DNA of 14,442 bases, from contig CBDUWQ010000092.1 in assembly GCA_965370965.1 (NCBI GenBank), forward strand, positions 1 through 14,442. Direction: 5' to 3'. Below are positions 7,152 through 14,420 of this stretch, in pieces (the first letter of the stretch is position 1; each line of letters begins with the position of its first letter). The notes below the pieces were generated by a model that was not told where the DNA came from, did no database searches, and saw only the letters and a list, made by a program, of their open reading frames with translations. The stretch comes from GH45 sp965370965. GTDB taxonomy: Bacteria > Bacteroidota > Bacteroidia > Bacteroidales > SZUA-534. Position numbers and translations under genes: made by a program.

Positions 7152-7820
7152 TCACTTTTTAAAGTATGTATTGGCTATTATTAAATCAATATGTCGGCTA
7201 ATTTTAATATTTTCGGCATTGCCTTTTACCAAATAAACAGGGTATCCTGCCTTTTCAACTACGCTGGCATCGTCAGTAAAACAGCTGTTATATGTCTGCT
7301 TATAGGCATTAATAAGTACCCCTGATTGAAAAACCTGAGGGGTTTGCACCATAAAATAATGGTTTCGGTTTACGGCTTTACTTTTATCGTTTACAACTTT
7401 GCGGATAGATTCGGTTGCTGCAACAACAGGAATGGCAGCCCCTTTTTTGTTGGCCATATCAAAGCAGTTATTAATAGTTTTTATTAACACTAAAGGTCTT
7501 ACTCCATCGTGAACTGCTACCAATGAATTGGGTGGTACTAATTGTAATCCGTTAAGTACCGAGTAAAAACGTTCAGCACCACCTTTAGCCAGTTTATGTT
7601 TTATGGTAAAATTGTATTTATGCAATAGCTCGTTCCAATATACATGTTGGTTTTCGGGTAGTACAACAATAAATTGCATTAAAGGGTCGGCTTCAAAAAA
7701 CCGTTCAATGGTATGCATCAATATGGGTTTACCTGCAACCTCAATAAACTGTTTGGGTATATTACTATCCATACGTTTACCGCTTCCGCCGGCAACTATT
7801 ATGGCGTATTTTTGTATCAT
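7152..7820 (-). CDS. ispD: 2-C-methyl-D-erythritol 4-phosphate cytidylyltransferase
   Basis: Transfers CMP from CTP to MEP in the non-mevalonate isoprenoid pathway, in the cytoplasm. The 222-aa protein is of normal length and has all family blocks: the nucleotide loop A-G-G-S-G-K-R (10-16) with Lys23 after it, G-G-A-E-R (80-84), H-D-G-V-R-P (104-109), Q-T-P-Q (159-162), T-D-D-A (182-185) and G-N-A-E-N-I-K (200-206). I chose the ATG at 7820 because a -7 box at 7847-7840 puts the transcription start near 7833-7836, so the upstream ATG at 7838 would hardly be transcribed. That longer reading would only add M-V-K-K-V-S. IspF is not next to it here, unlike in many bacteria. It converges on sppA and is probably its own transcription unit. 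Confidence 0.96.
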   Translation of the reverse strand: MIQKYAIIVAGGSGKRMDSNIPKQFIEVAGKPILMHTIERFFEADPLMQFIVVLPENQHVYWNELLHKYNFTIKHKLAKGGAERFYSVLNGLQLVPPNSLVAVHDGVRPLVLIKTINNCFDMANKKGAAIPVVAATESIRKVVNDKSKAVNRNHYFMVQTPQVFQSGVLINAYKQTYNSCFTDDASVVEKAGYPVYLVKGNAENIKISRHIDLIIANTYFKK

Positions 7821-7839
7821 ACTTACTTTTTTTACCATT

Positions 7840-7868
7840 CAAAAGTAAATAATTTTAATTAGATACAA
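7840..7868 (-). promoter_or_regulatory. Bacteroidetes-type promoter for ispD
   Basis: On the minus strand TTG (7868-7866) is followed after 18 bases by TACTTTTG (7847-7840), a full TTG / TAnnTTTG match with the same 18-base spacing as the promoter at 1299-1327. Transcription would start about 13-16 nt ahead of the ATG at 7820. Confidence 0.65.
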
Positions 7869-7994
7869 TACAACAATTTAGTAACTACCATAAATTAGCA
7901 ACAGGTTTACACGAATTTAGCACTACTCATACATATGGTGTCAGCAAAAAAACTCCATATTTTTGAGTGCTTAGTCAAAAAATGTCAAGTTTAA

Positions 7995-8033
7995 GCCCGC
8001 CTTAAGGTAAACCTGAACGATTAGTCGGGCAGG
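7995..8033 (-). repeat. Dispersed structured repeat, copy 2 (inverted)
   Basis: The reverse complement of this 39-base stretch matches 1075-1114, with one indel and two substitutions near one third of its length. It lies in the 238-base gap between the DUF2807 gene end and ispD, close after the DUF2807 stop. GCCCG at one end pairs with CGGGC near the other. It may also act as a weak terminator of the DUF2807 transcript, though no T tract follows on the minus strand. Confidence 0.75.
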
Positions 8034-8058
8034 GCTTTATGCGCAATAATAAAAACCT

Positions 8059-8754
8059 TTACTTTTTTCGTACGCTTCCGCCTGATGATTTTTCGATATC
8101 AACCATTTTTGGTTTGCCATAATATTTTATTGAGCCACCAGAACTGGCTTCGGCATTTAGCTCATCGTTGGCATAAACGCTAATACTTGCCCCGCTTGAC
8201 ACATCAGCATTTACTATAACAGCCTTAACCTCATCGGCATTTATACTGGAACCGCTACTTGCTTTAGTGTTAAAAAACTTGGCCACACCTTTTAATTTAG
8301 CATTGGCCCCGCTGCTAGTATGGCATGAGGCTTTTGGTGCTTTAAAAGCAATTTTGATAGTTGCACCTGAGCTTACCGACATTTCCAAATCGGTACTTTC
8401 AATAAGGTTTTGCGATACTACAGATGAACCACTACTTGCATCAATTGATTCTAACTTGGTTGCCGTAACTTTTACTAAAACTTTTTTGTTCCAGCCGTTC
8501 CAATTGTTGCCTTTCATGTAAATATTAAGTTCATTACCTTTTACCTCGGTAATTACCCTATCTATATAATCTTCATCGGCAGTAACTTCAACAAATTCCT
8601 TGTTGCCATAAGTAAGCTCAACTTTAATGCCTTCGTTTACATCAATTTCTGAAAATCCGATTACGTTGCGTACTTCAGTTTTTTCTTGTGCTATTGTAAA
8701 TGTTGTGGTTATACTTATAACCAAAAGGGCTGCAAAAATTTTAATGGTTTTCAT
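8059..8754 (-). CDS. Exported DUF2807 (head GIN domain) beta-repeat protein
   Basis: A 231-aa exported protein of the DUF2807 'putative auto-transporter adhesin, head GIN domain' family, whose function is not established. Residues 1-22 form a signal peptide (M-K-T-I-K-I, hydrophobic core, T-I-A|Q). Residues about 30-103 match the family start, V-I-G-F-S-E-I-D-V then V-E-L-T-Y-G. Next come seven S-S-G turns at residues 107, 128, 147, 166, 186, 204 and 223, spaced 18-21 residues, as in a parallel beta-helix where each rung ends in the same small-residue corner. The mature protein has one cysteine (144) and a basic C-terminus, V-R-K-K. No T9SS sorting domain or lipobox is seen, so it is likely periplasmic or loosely surface-associated. 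The gap to the chemotaxis gene upstream is 79 nt; I found no TAnnTTTG box there. Confidence 0.9.
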   Translation of the reverse strand: MKTIKIFAALLVISITTTFTIAQEKTEVRNVIGFSEIDVNEGIKVELTYGNKEFVEVTADEDYIDRVITEVKGNELNIYMKGNNWNGWNKKVLVKVTATKLESIDASSGSSVVSQNLIESTDLEMSVSSGATIKIAFKAPKASCHTSSGANAKLKGVAKFFNTKASSGSSINADEVKAVIVNADVSSGASISVYANDELNAEASSGGSIKYYGKPKMVDIEKSSGGSVRKK

Positions 8755-8833
8755 AACATACGAATTTTTTATTATTATTTACTAATTATTAAAACAAAGA
8801 CGAATGCTATTTTATTTTGTTACAAATGGGTTT

Positions 8834-10717
8834 TTAAATTTTAAAAAAGTCAGTTATTTTAATAAGTCTGGATGAAAGTTCATTAAAACTATCTGATTTT
8901 TCATTAAGCTCTTGGGCGTAATCTGAATTGTTTTCAGAAATGGATTTCAGCTCTTCAATTGCTGTTTTAATTTGAGTAACATTAACTTTTTGCTCATTAC
9001 TTAACGATGATATTTCAAGTACCAAATCGGCTGTTTTTTGCATATCAGGTAGCAAATTAGATATCATTTTGCCTGTTTGCGAAGATATCTCTACACCGCG
9101 TTTTGACAAGCTGTCAATTTGTTCTGCTGCCACTTTGCTCCTTTCAGCTAATTTTCTTACTTCGGCAGCTACTACTGCAAAGCCTTTGCCGTGCTCTCCT
9201 GCACGGGCAGCTTCAACGGCAGCATTTAAAGCCAGTATATTTGTTTGAAAGGCAATGTCATTAATAATTGTTATTTTATCGGCAATCTCTTTCATGGCAT
9301 TATTTGAATCTAAAGCAGCATTATTGCCTATGGCAAGCTCGTCTGATGCTTTTTTTGATATATGTTCTGTCTCTGAGGCATTATCGGATGATTGCTGAAT
9401 AATATTAGCCATTTCACCAATGGATTCACTTACATTTAATGCTGAAGTTTTTTGTTTTTCGGCTCCGGCATTTAATTCTTGGGCATTCTCATTTAATGCA
9501 ATGCCAAATTGACTAATTTCATTTGCACTGTTTTTTATATCGGCTATAATAGTTTTAATTATTTCTGCCATTGTTTTTAAACTGCCGGCAAGCCTTCCAA
9601 TCTCATCATCTGAGTTAATATCTAATTTTGCCGACAAATCGCCACTGCTAATTTTTTCGGCAAATACAATGCCTTTTTGCAATGATTTGAAAACTTTACC
9701 CGATATAAAAAATACTACCACAAGCGACAATATCAGTCCTATAATACCTGCAATTATTGCATTATTTATTAGTTTTTTTGATTCAACCATAACATGGTCA
9801 AGATTAACAAGTATTCCTATTGACCAAGGAGTATTTGTTTTACCAATAGTTAATGATGTAAAAGCAACTATTAAATCACTTTTTGTATCTGTTTGGCTTG
9901 CGTAAATTGCAAATGATTCACCATTACGTATTTTTTGTGTAATACTATATTCTTTATCTTCAACCTTATTTACTTGAGCAAATGTTTGCCCAATTAAATC
10001 TTCTTGTGGGTGTGCTACATAAACCCCCTCATTCGACATAAAAAATGCATATCCATTTTCATCGCCAAACGGTCTTATGTTGGCTATATGCTTTTTAAAT
10101 TCGGTAAGTTCAATATCAATTCCGGCTAACCCTGCAAACTCTCCGTTTGTGAGTATGGGTACTGCTAAGGTAGTCTCAAAAACATTTGGAATACTCTCAT
10201 ACTCTGACCAGTACGGCTCCATAATTACAGGCTGTTTGGTTTCTTTAACCTTATGGTATCCTGTATAGTTTTTAACACCTCCAATATCATAAGTATCATA
10301 AATATACTTTATTTTATCACCAACATAATAAAAAGATGCAGAGCTTCTTCCGGGTTTATTCCCCCAATTGGGATTATAGTGTTTTAATTCCCAACTCATC
10401 CAAGTACCAATATATCCATTGTGGCTTATTAATGTATTGTACATTATATCGTTAAAAATTGAATCGCGCTTTTCATAAGGAATGTTTTTGTAACCTTTTA
10501 GTGCATCTGCAAAGCCATGGGCTATGCCCATATCAATATTTATTAATGATTTAAACTCATTGGCATATTGCTTGGCCATTTCATTTACCATAAGCTCGGC
10601 ATCGTGCCTGCTTTTTGTTTTTATACTTGTAATTATATAGATAAACGATAATCCATAAACCAATAGTATTGTTACTAAAACGCCCAGCGTTAGCTTTGTA
10701 CGCAAATTCATTTTCAT
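8834..10717 (-). CDS. Methyl-accepting chemotaxis protein with Cache-type sensor domain
   Basis: A 627-aa transmembrane chemoreceptor. Residues about 11-31 and 317-339 are membrane segments. Between them is a large extracytoplasmic region that looks like a double Cache domain: Y-I-G-T-W (102-106), Y-W-S-E-Y (169-173), V-F-E-T-T-L-A-V-P-I (179-188) and G-L-A-G-I-D-I (196-202) are typical. A HAMP linker (about 340-393) follows, then the helical signalling domain. The conserved hairpin tip I-A-F-Q-T-N-I-L-A-L-N-A-A-V-E-A-A-R-A-G-E (488-508) contacts CheA/CheW. There is no C-terminal N-W-E-T-F-like CheR tether; it ends F-F-K-I. No cheA, cheW, cheB or cheR lies in the window, so partners must be elsewhere or absent. 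The start could be Met1 or Met3. Ligand unknown; Cache domains often bind amino acids or organic acids. Confidence 0.95.
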   Translation of the reverse strand: MKMNLRTKLTLGVLVTILLVYGLSFIYIITSIKTKSRHDAELMVNEMAKQYANEFKSLINIDMGIAHGFADALKGYKNIPYEKRDSIFNDIMYNTLISHNGYIGTWMSWELKHYNPNWGNKPGRSSASFYYVGDKIKYIYDTYDIGGVKNYTGYHKVKETKQPVIMEPYWSEYESIPNVFETTLAVPILTNGEFAGLAGIDIELTEFKKHIANIRPFGDENGYAFFMSNEGVYVAHPQEDLIGQTFAQVNKVEDKEYSITQKIRNGESFAIYASQTDTKSDLIVAFTSLTIGKTNTPWSIGILVNLDHVMVESKKLINNAIIAGIIGLILSLVVVFFISGKVFKSLQKGIVFAEKISSGDLSAKLDINSDDEIGRLAGSLKTMAEIIKTIIADIKNSANEISQFGIALNENAQELNAGAEKQKTSALNVSESIGEMANIIQQSSDNASETEHISKKASDELAIGNNAALDSNNAMKEIADKITIINDIAFQTNILALNAAVEAARAGEHGKGFAVVAAEVRKLAERSKVAAEQIDSLSKRGVEISSQTGKMISNLLPDMQKTADLVLEISSLSNEQKVNVTQIKTAIEELKSISENNSDYAQELNEKSDSFNELSSRLIKITDFFKI

Positions 10718-10754
10718 ATTAATGCCTTAATTGTTATTTATAAAACTGTTTAAC

Positions 10755-10798
10755 CCGCATTATTCATCAAAATTTTATTAAGATAAATGTAAATGCGG
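10755..10798. repeat. Inverted repeat upstream of the chemoreceptor gene
   Basis: CCGCATT at 10755-10761 is mirrored by AATGCGG at 10792-10798, a 7-bp dyad with a 30-base AT-rich spacer. It lies 38-81 bases upstream of the chemoreceptor start and could be an operator, but nothing identifies a regulator. Confidence 0.3.
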
Positions 10799-10841
10799 TT
10801 GACCCCAAAATAGCCAGCTTGTCCCTAATTTATTTCGGAAA

Positions 10842-10868
10842 ACCCAATTTTGATGCTCAAAATTGGGT
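10842..10868. terminator. Perfect 12-bp hairpin after the O-methyltransferase gene
   Basis: ACCCAATTTTGA, loop TGC, TCAAAATTGGGT. On the minus strand it is followed by TTTCC, a short T tract, so it may end the peptidase/methyltransferase transcript 120 nt past its stop. The T tract is weak, and the palindrome also fits the set of A-C-C-C...G-G-G-T palindromes elsewhere in the window. Confidence 0.6.
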
Positions 10869-10879
10869 GTGAAACTTAG

Positions 10880-10905
10880 TTGCTGTCGGACAGCAATTAT
10901 TCTCA
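10880..10905. repeat. Hairpin plus TGAGAATAAT core, copy 1 (minus strand)
   Basis: TTGCTGT-CGG-ACAGCAA at 10880-10896 is a perfect 7-bp hairpin. It abuts ATTATTCTCA (10896-10905), the reverse complement of TGAGAATAAT, which recurs at 13988-13997 and 14334-14343. Read on the minus strand the order is core, T-G-C, hairpin, then GTTTCA, matching the copy at 13988. Confidence 0.6.
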
Positions 10906-10986
10906 TAATTAATTGGGGTAAAAAAAACTATTCCCAATTTGTATAACGAAATTTTAATAAAAAGGTTTTATTATTTTCCCTACTTA

Positions 10987-11628
10987 CTATTTCTTTTTAA
11001 CTACCATTAAACCATCGCGCACCGGAAAAATAACATTCTCAACACGAGAGTCGTTGTGTACCAAATTATTAAACTCAATAAGTCCTTTTGTATAATTGTC
11101 GTTATTGGGTATTTTCTCATTAACTTTGCCATACCATAAAACATCGTCGGCAATTATAAACCCACCGGGTTTTATTTTATCAAAAACCAATTTGTAGTAT
11201 TCAGGGTATTGCCTTTTATCGGCATCAATAAAAACAAGGTCAAAGGTTTCATTTAGTTCGGGAACTATCTTACAGGCATCACCCTTTAAAAATTTTATCT
11301 GATTTTTGTGCGGGCTTTGGTCAAAAAACGATTGTGCAAACTCCTCAAGCTCGTCATTAATGTCAATAGTAATTAATTTGCCGTTGGGTTTTAACCCTTT
11401 GGCAAGGCATAGAGCAGAATAACCTGTAAATGTGCCAAGTTCTAATATTCTTTCAGGCCGAATCATGCAGCTAATCATTTCAAGTATTTTGCCTTGCAAG
11501 GCTCCCGAAACCATTTGTGGGCGTAACACTTTTAAATATGTTTGCCGTTCTAATTTCTGTAATAAACTGTTTGGTTCGGTAGTATGGTCTGAAATATATT
11601 TGTTTACCGATTCGTTAAAACGCTGCAT
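10987..11628 (-). CDS. SAM-dependent O-methyltransferase, caffeoyl-CoA OMT-like
   Basis: A 213-aa cytoplasmic class I methyltransferase of the Methyltransf_3 (catechol / caffeoyl-CoA O-methyltransferase) family. Residues 61-76 hold the SAM site I-L-E-L-G-T-F-T-G-Y-S-A-L-C-L-A. Residues 85-91 (L-I-T-I-D-I-N) carry the acidic ribose contact. The metal-binding blocks are F-I-D-A-D-K (133-138) and A-D-D-V-L-W-Y-G-K-V (160-169), so a divalent cation and a catechol-like substrate are expected from the family; the true substrate in Bacteroidetes is unknown. Length is normal. The ATG at 11628 is 11 nt after the stop of the M1 aminopeptidase on the same strand, so both are probably on one mRNA, though no biochemical link is evident. 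Confidence 0.93.
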   Translation of the reverse strand: MQRFNESVNKYISDHTTEPNSLLQKLERQTYLKVLRPQMVSGALQGKILEMISCMIRPERILELGTFTGYSALCLAKGLKPNGKLITIDINDELEEFAQSFFDQSPHKNQIKFLKGDACKIVPELNETFDLVFIDADKRQYPEYYKLVFDKIKPGGFIIADDVLWYGKVNEKIPNNDNYTKGLIEFNNLVHNDSRVENVIFPVRDGLMVVKKK

Positions 11629-11639
11629 CTGTAAAATAT

Positions 11640-13928
11640 TTATAGAACAATAATTTTTTCAGTTGCAGCTTTGCTATTATTAAATGATATATAATAGATG
11701 CCTTTGGTGTAAGATTGTACTGGTATTGACACAGAATCGATATTGGAGAAGTTTTTTGAATAAACTTTTTTACCGCTCTGATCAAAAATAGTAATTGGAC
11801 CTGAAAAAAGTTGTGCCCATTTTAAGTACAATAAATTGTTTACAGGATTTGGAAAAATTATGGGATTGTTTATTTTGGGTCGTTCAGATATACCAATTGG
11901 GGTTTCGCCATCCCAATAGCCAAATGCATATTCGCCCGTGCGTACATTCTCGCGAGTAATTTCACTAACTGGCACTTGTGCTCTCCCCCCTTTTTTTACA
12001 ATTATCCAGTCGTAAGCCATATTTTTACGATATAAAAGCACAATGGTATCATTTTCGCCAATGGTATAGCCAATATCGGGGTTTGTATTTTGCGAGCGTT
12101 TATATGTAAATTTGCCATCGGCCATAAACTCGTTTGGCAATAGGGCATCAATTTTCCAATAATGATAATTTGAAACAACAACCCCAGGCATTTCTTGTTT
12201 AAATGGATCCGGTAATACATAATTATATGTAACCTGTATAAGAGCCGAATCTTGAATTGTTTTAGTATTCAGTTTAAAATCACAATCGCTAAATATTTTA
12301 TATCCTGTTTCTGTAATAACATTTATATCATGTGTAGTTGCATCATTAAGGGTGTGGTTATAATCAACAAACAAAACTTTTGCATTTATTGGGCTGTTAA
12401 TGGTTACCAATTGGTTTTGCCCGTTAAATTGCAGTACTGTATCAAATTTGTTCCAGTTGTTGTCTATTAACGTTATTGGCACCCTATGCTGTGTTCCGTA
12501 ATTTTCGCGATGGTTTAATTTTTGACGCAAAGCTATAGTTACTTGCGAACCATTGGTATAAAATGAATCGACAGAATAGTGAGGAAAACCGGTTTGATAT
12601 ACCCAATTATCAAAAAAACCTGACATGTCAATACCTGTACCCTCTGTTAATAGAGATTCTAATTGTTGCGATGAGATATTTTCATATTTTTTCTCTTGCA
12701 AAAAGTATTTAACACCTTTAAAAAACAGGCTGTCACCAAGATACCCGCGTAGTGAATGTACCACATCGGCACCTTTATCGTAAACGGTTTTTCCGTAAGT
12801 AATGTTATGCGGAATTTGGTTTAACGGGTAGTAGCCACCATCAACAACATGGGCTTTTGTTATAACAAATTTATGGTTTGACAGCACTTGGTTCATGGCT
12901 GTTTGTTTTGAATACACAAACTCCTTAAAAAGCACCTCGCAATATGTTGCCCAGCCTTCGTTTAACCACATATCCTCTGATGTGGCAGTTGTAACCTGAT
13001 TACCAAACCAGCTATGTGAAAACTCATGGGCAGCCAAAGTTTCGTTTGCCAAACTGCCCGATAATGAGTTGTGCGGATATGCTATATTGGTTGCATGCTC
13101 CATGGCACCGCTGCTAAAAGGGACAACTACAAAACCTATTCTATCCCATTCGTAAGAGCCAAAAAGACTTTCATATACGGCTGCTGTCTCTTTCACTTTT
13201 GAAAAAGTGTTAATGGCTCCAGCCGAATCACTTGCTATTACATAATACTCAATGGGTATGTCTTTTGCAATTCCGTTATAGGTATCGCTTATTTTAACAA
13301 ACGGACCAACCGCCACCGAACTTAAATAAGTTGAGATAGGCTGATTAAGCTTCCAATGATAAATAGGCTTGTTATCGGCATCAATAGTTTTACCAATAAA
13401 AACACCTCCACAAACCGCATTATTTTGTTCGCTCGTTTTAATATAAAAATCGTATGTAGCCTTGTCGGTAAAACTATCTAAACATGGATACCAATACCTG
13501 CCAATACCATGTGGGTAACTGCCCATGCCAACGCCCATATTAAAGGCTATGCCATTGGTAAAGAAAAAACCTCCCCAATCGGGATCTTTTTTAGGGTTGC
13601 CACCGTAATACACTTTTATATTTAATTCCTCGCCGGCATTTGCTGTATAATTTTGTAGTGTAAGCAAGGTGTCGTTTTGTAAAAATTCAACTTTTGTACC
13701 GTTAACAAATGCCGAGTCAACCGTTAACTTAAACAAATCAAGGTAAATATCTGATATATTAAATTGTGTTTGTGCTTGCAATTCAGCACATCCTGTAATA
13801 TGCGATGCACCAATATTTGATATATCAACATTTAGTGTATAATGTGTAATATCAAGCGAATCGCGATGCGATTGGCTATTTGCCGATAACGATAAAATAA
13901 CTAAGATTATTACTGTTAGATGTTTCAT
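11640..13928 (-). CDS. M1 family aminopeptidase with T9SS C-terminal sorting domain
   Basis: A secreted zinc metalloaminopeptidase of 762 aa. The first 19 or so residues form a signal peptide. An N-terminal beta-rich M1 domain leads to the catalytic domain. That has G-A-M-E-H (274-278), where the exopeptidase motif is usually G-x-M-E-N; the Glu that binds the substrate amino end is kept. Zinc ligands are H-E-F-S-H (301-305) and Glu324 in N-E-G-W-A, exactly 18 residues apart. Tyr383 in V-Y-D-K-G is the likely transition-state tyrosine. A beta-rich module (about 540-680) follows. The last 75 residues, from I-F-P-N-P-V-N-N through K-G-I-Y-Y-I to K-I-I-V-L, are a type A T9SS sorting domain, so the enzyme should be moved across the outer membrane and released or attached at the surface. 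Likely role: extracellular peptide use. Confidence 0.95.
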   Translation of the reverse strand: MKHLTVIILVILSLSANSQSHRDSLDITHYTLNVDISNIGASHITGCAELQAQTQFNISDIYLDLFKLTVDSAFVNGTKVEFLQNDTLLTLQNYTANAGEELNIKVYYGGNPKKDPDWGGFFFTNGIAFNMGVGMGSYPHGIGRYWYPCLDSFTDKATYDFYIKTSEQNNAVCGGVFIGKTIDADNKPIYHWKLNQPISTYLSSVAVGPFVKISDTYNGIAKDIPIEYYVIASDSAGAINTFSKVKETAAVYESLFGSYEWDRIGFVVVPFSSGAMEHATNIAYPHNSLSGSLANETLAAHEFSHSWFGNQVTTATSEDMWLNEGWATYCEVLFKEFVYSKQTAMNQVLSNHKFVITKAHVVDGGYYPLNQIPHNITYGKTVYDKGADVVHSLRGYLGDSLFFKGVKYFLQEKKYENISSQQLESLLTEGTGIDMSGFFDNWVYQTGFPHYSVDSFYTNGSQVTIALRQKLNHRENYGTQHRVPITLIDNNWNKFDTVLQFNGQNQLVTINSPINAKVLFVDYNHTLNDATTHDINVITETGYKIFSDCDFKLNTKTIQDSALIQVTYNYVLPDPFKQEMPGVVVSNYHYWKIDALLPNEFMADGKFTYKRSQNTNPDIGYTIGENDTIVLLYRKNMAYDWIIVKKGGRAQVPVSEITRENVRTGEYAFGYWDGETPIGISERPKINNPIIFPNPVNNLLYLKWAQLFSGPITIFDQSGKKVYSKNFSNIDSVSIPVQSYTKGIYYISFNNSKAATEKIIVL

Positions 13929-13987
13929 AAGTTTAATTATTAGTTAAGTATTTGATAATTAACCATCTCCTTCTGTGCGAGCTCTAC

Positions 13988-14016
13988 TGAGAATAATAGC
14001 ATCCCTCACATGAGGG
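13988..14016 (+). repeat. TGAGAATAAT core plus hairpin, copy 2
   Basis: TGAGAATAAT at 13988-13997 is followed by A-G-C and the hairpin CCCTCA-CA-TGAGGG (14003-14016), then TTTCAAA. The order core, GC, hairpin, GTTTCA is the same as on the minus strand at 10905-10870, while the stem sequences differ. Confidence 0.5.
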
Positions 14017-14333
14017 TTTCAAAAGTTTAAATTTTTTTCACCAAGCCGCTAAACTGCAAGGTTATTAATTATGCTTCTTAAAATAAATTCAAAGTAGATA
14101 TAGCTTAAGCAAATACATTTTTTATTAGTGAGTATTTTAATAGGGTTAAAATTCTGAAAAAAATTGGTAATCTGAAACTCTTTTAGAACATATTATTTTA
14201 TCACTCCGCTTTTTAAGCGAGGGCGTGGCTTTTAATTAAAAAATGAAGTTAACAACTTAAACAGACATAGTTTGCTAATTGCCACACCCAGTTTGAAACT
14301 CGCAACGCTCCACCACCGGTGGACAGGCTGCTG

Positions 14334-14343
14334 TGAGAATAAT
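14334..14343 (+). repeat. TGAGAATAAT core, copy 3
   Basis: TGAGAATAAT followed by GC, the weak inverted stretch TTTAATAAA and GTTCCAAA. It is a direct repeat of 13988-13997, 346 bases apart, in the same gene-free region. This copy has the poorest hairpin. Confidence 0.45.
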
Positions 14344-14369
14344 GCTTTAATAAAGTTCCAAAGTTATTA

Positions 14370-14420
14370 TACCGCTAAGGATGGCGGTGGTGCAATGGAT
14401 CACCGCCATCCTTGGCGGTA
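14370..14420. repeat. Nested 20-bp palindrome
   Basis: Bases 14370-14389 pair with 14401-14420 over 20 bp with a single G-T wobble, around an 11-nt loop. Each arm is itself a small palindrome: the right arm holds ACCGCC-ATCCTT-GGCGGT, and the left arm the same with one base changed. So an 18-base self-complementary unit occurs twice in opposite orientation. It could be the terminator of a gene past the right edge, but the T tract that follows is poor. Confidence 0.8.

Noticed and set aside
8834..10717. Chemotaxis gene cluster
   Set aside because: Only the receptor is present; no other che or motility gene is in the window.
14221..14289. Inverted pair GGGCGTGGC / GCCACACCC
   Set aside because: One mismatch in nine pairs and a spacer of about 50 bases; too weak alone to call a structure.
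13988..14343. Small insertion element bounded by TGAGAATAAT direct repeats
   Set aside because: The repeat also occurs at 10896 beside a hairpin, so it looks like a motif of its own rather than a target-site duplication; no terminal inverted repeats fit.
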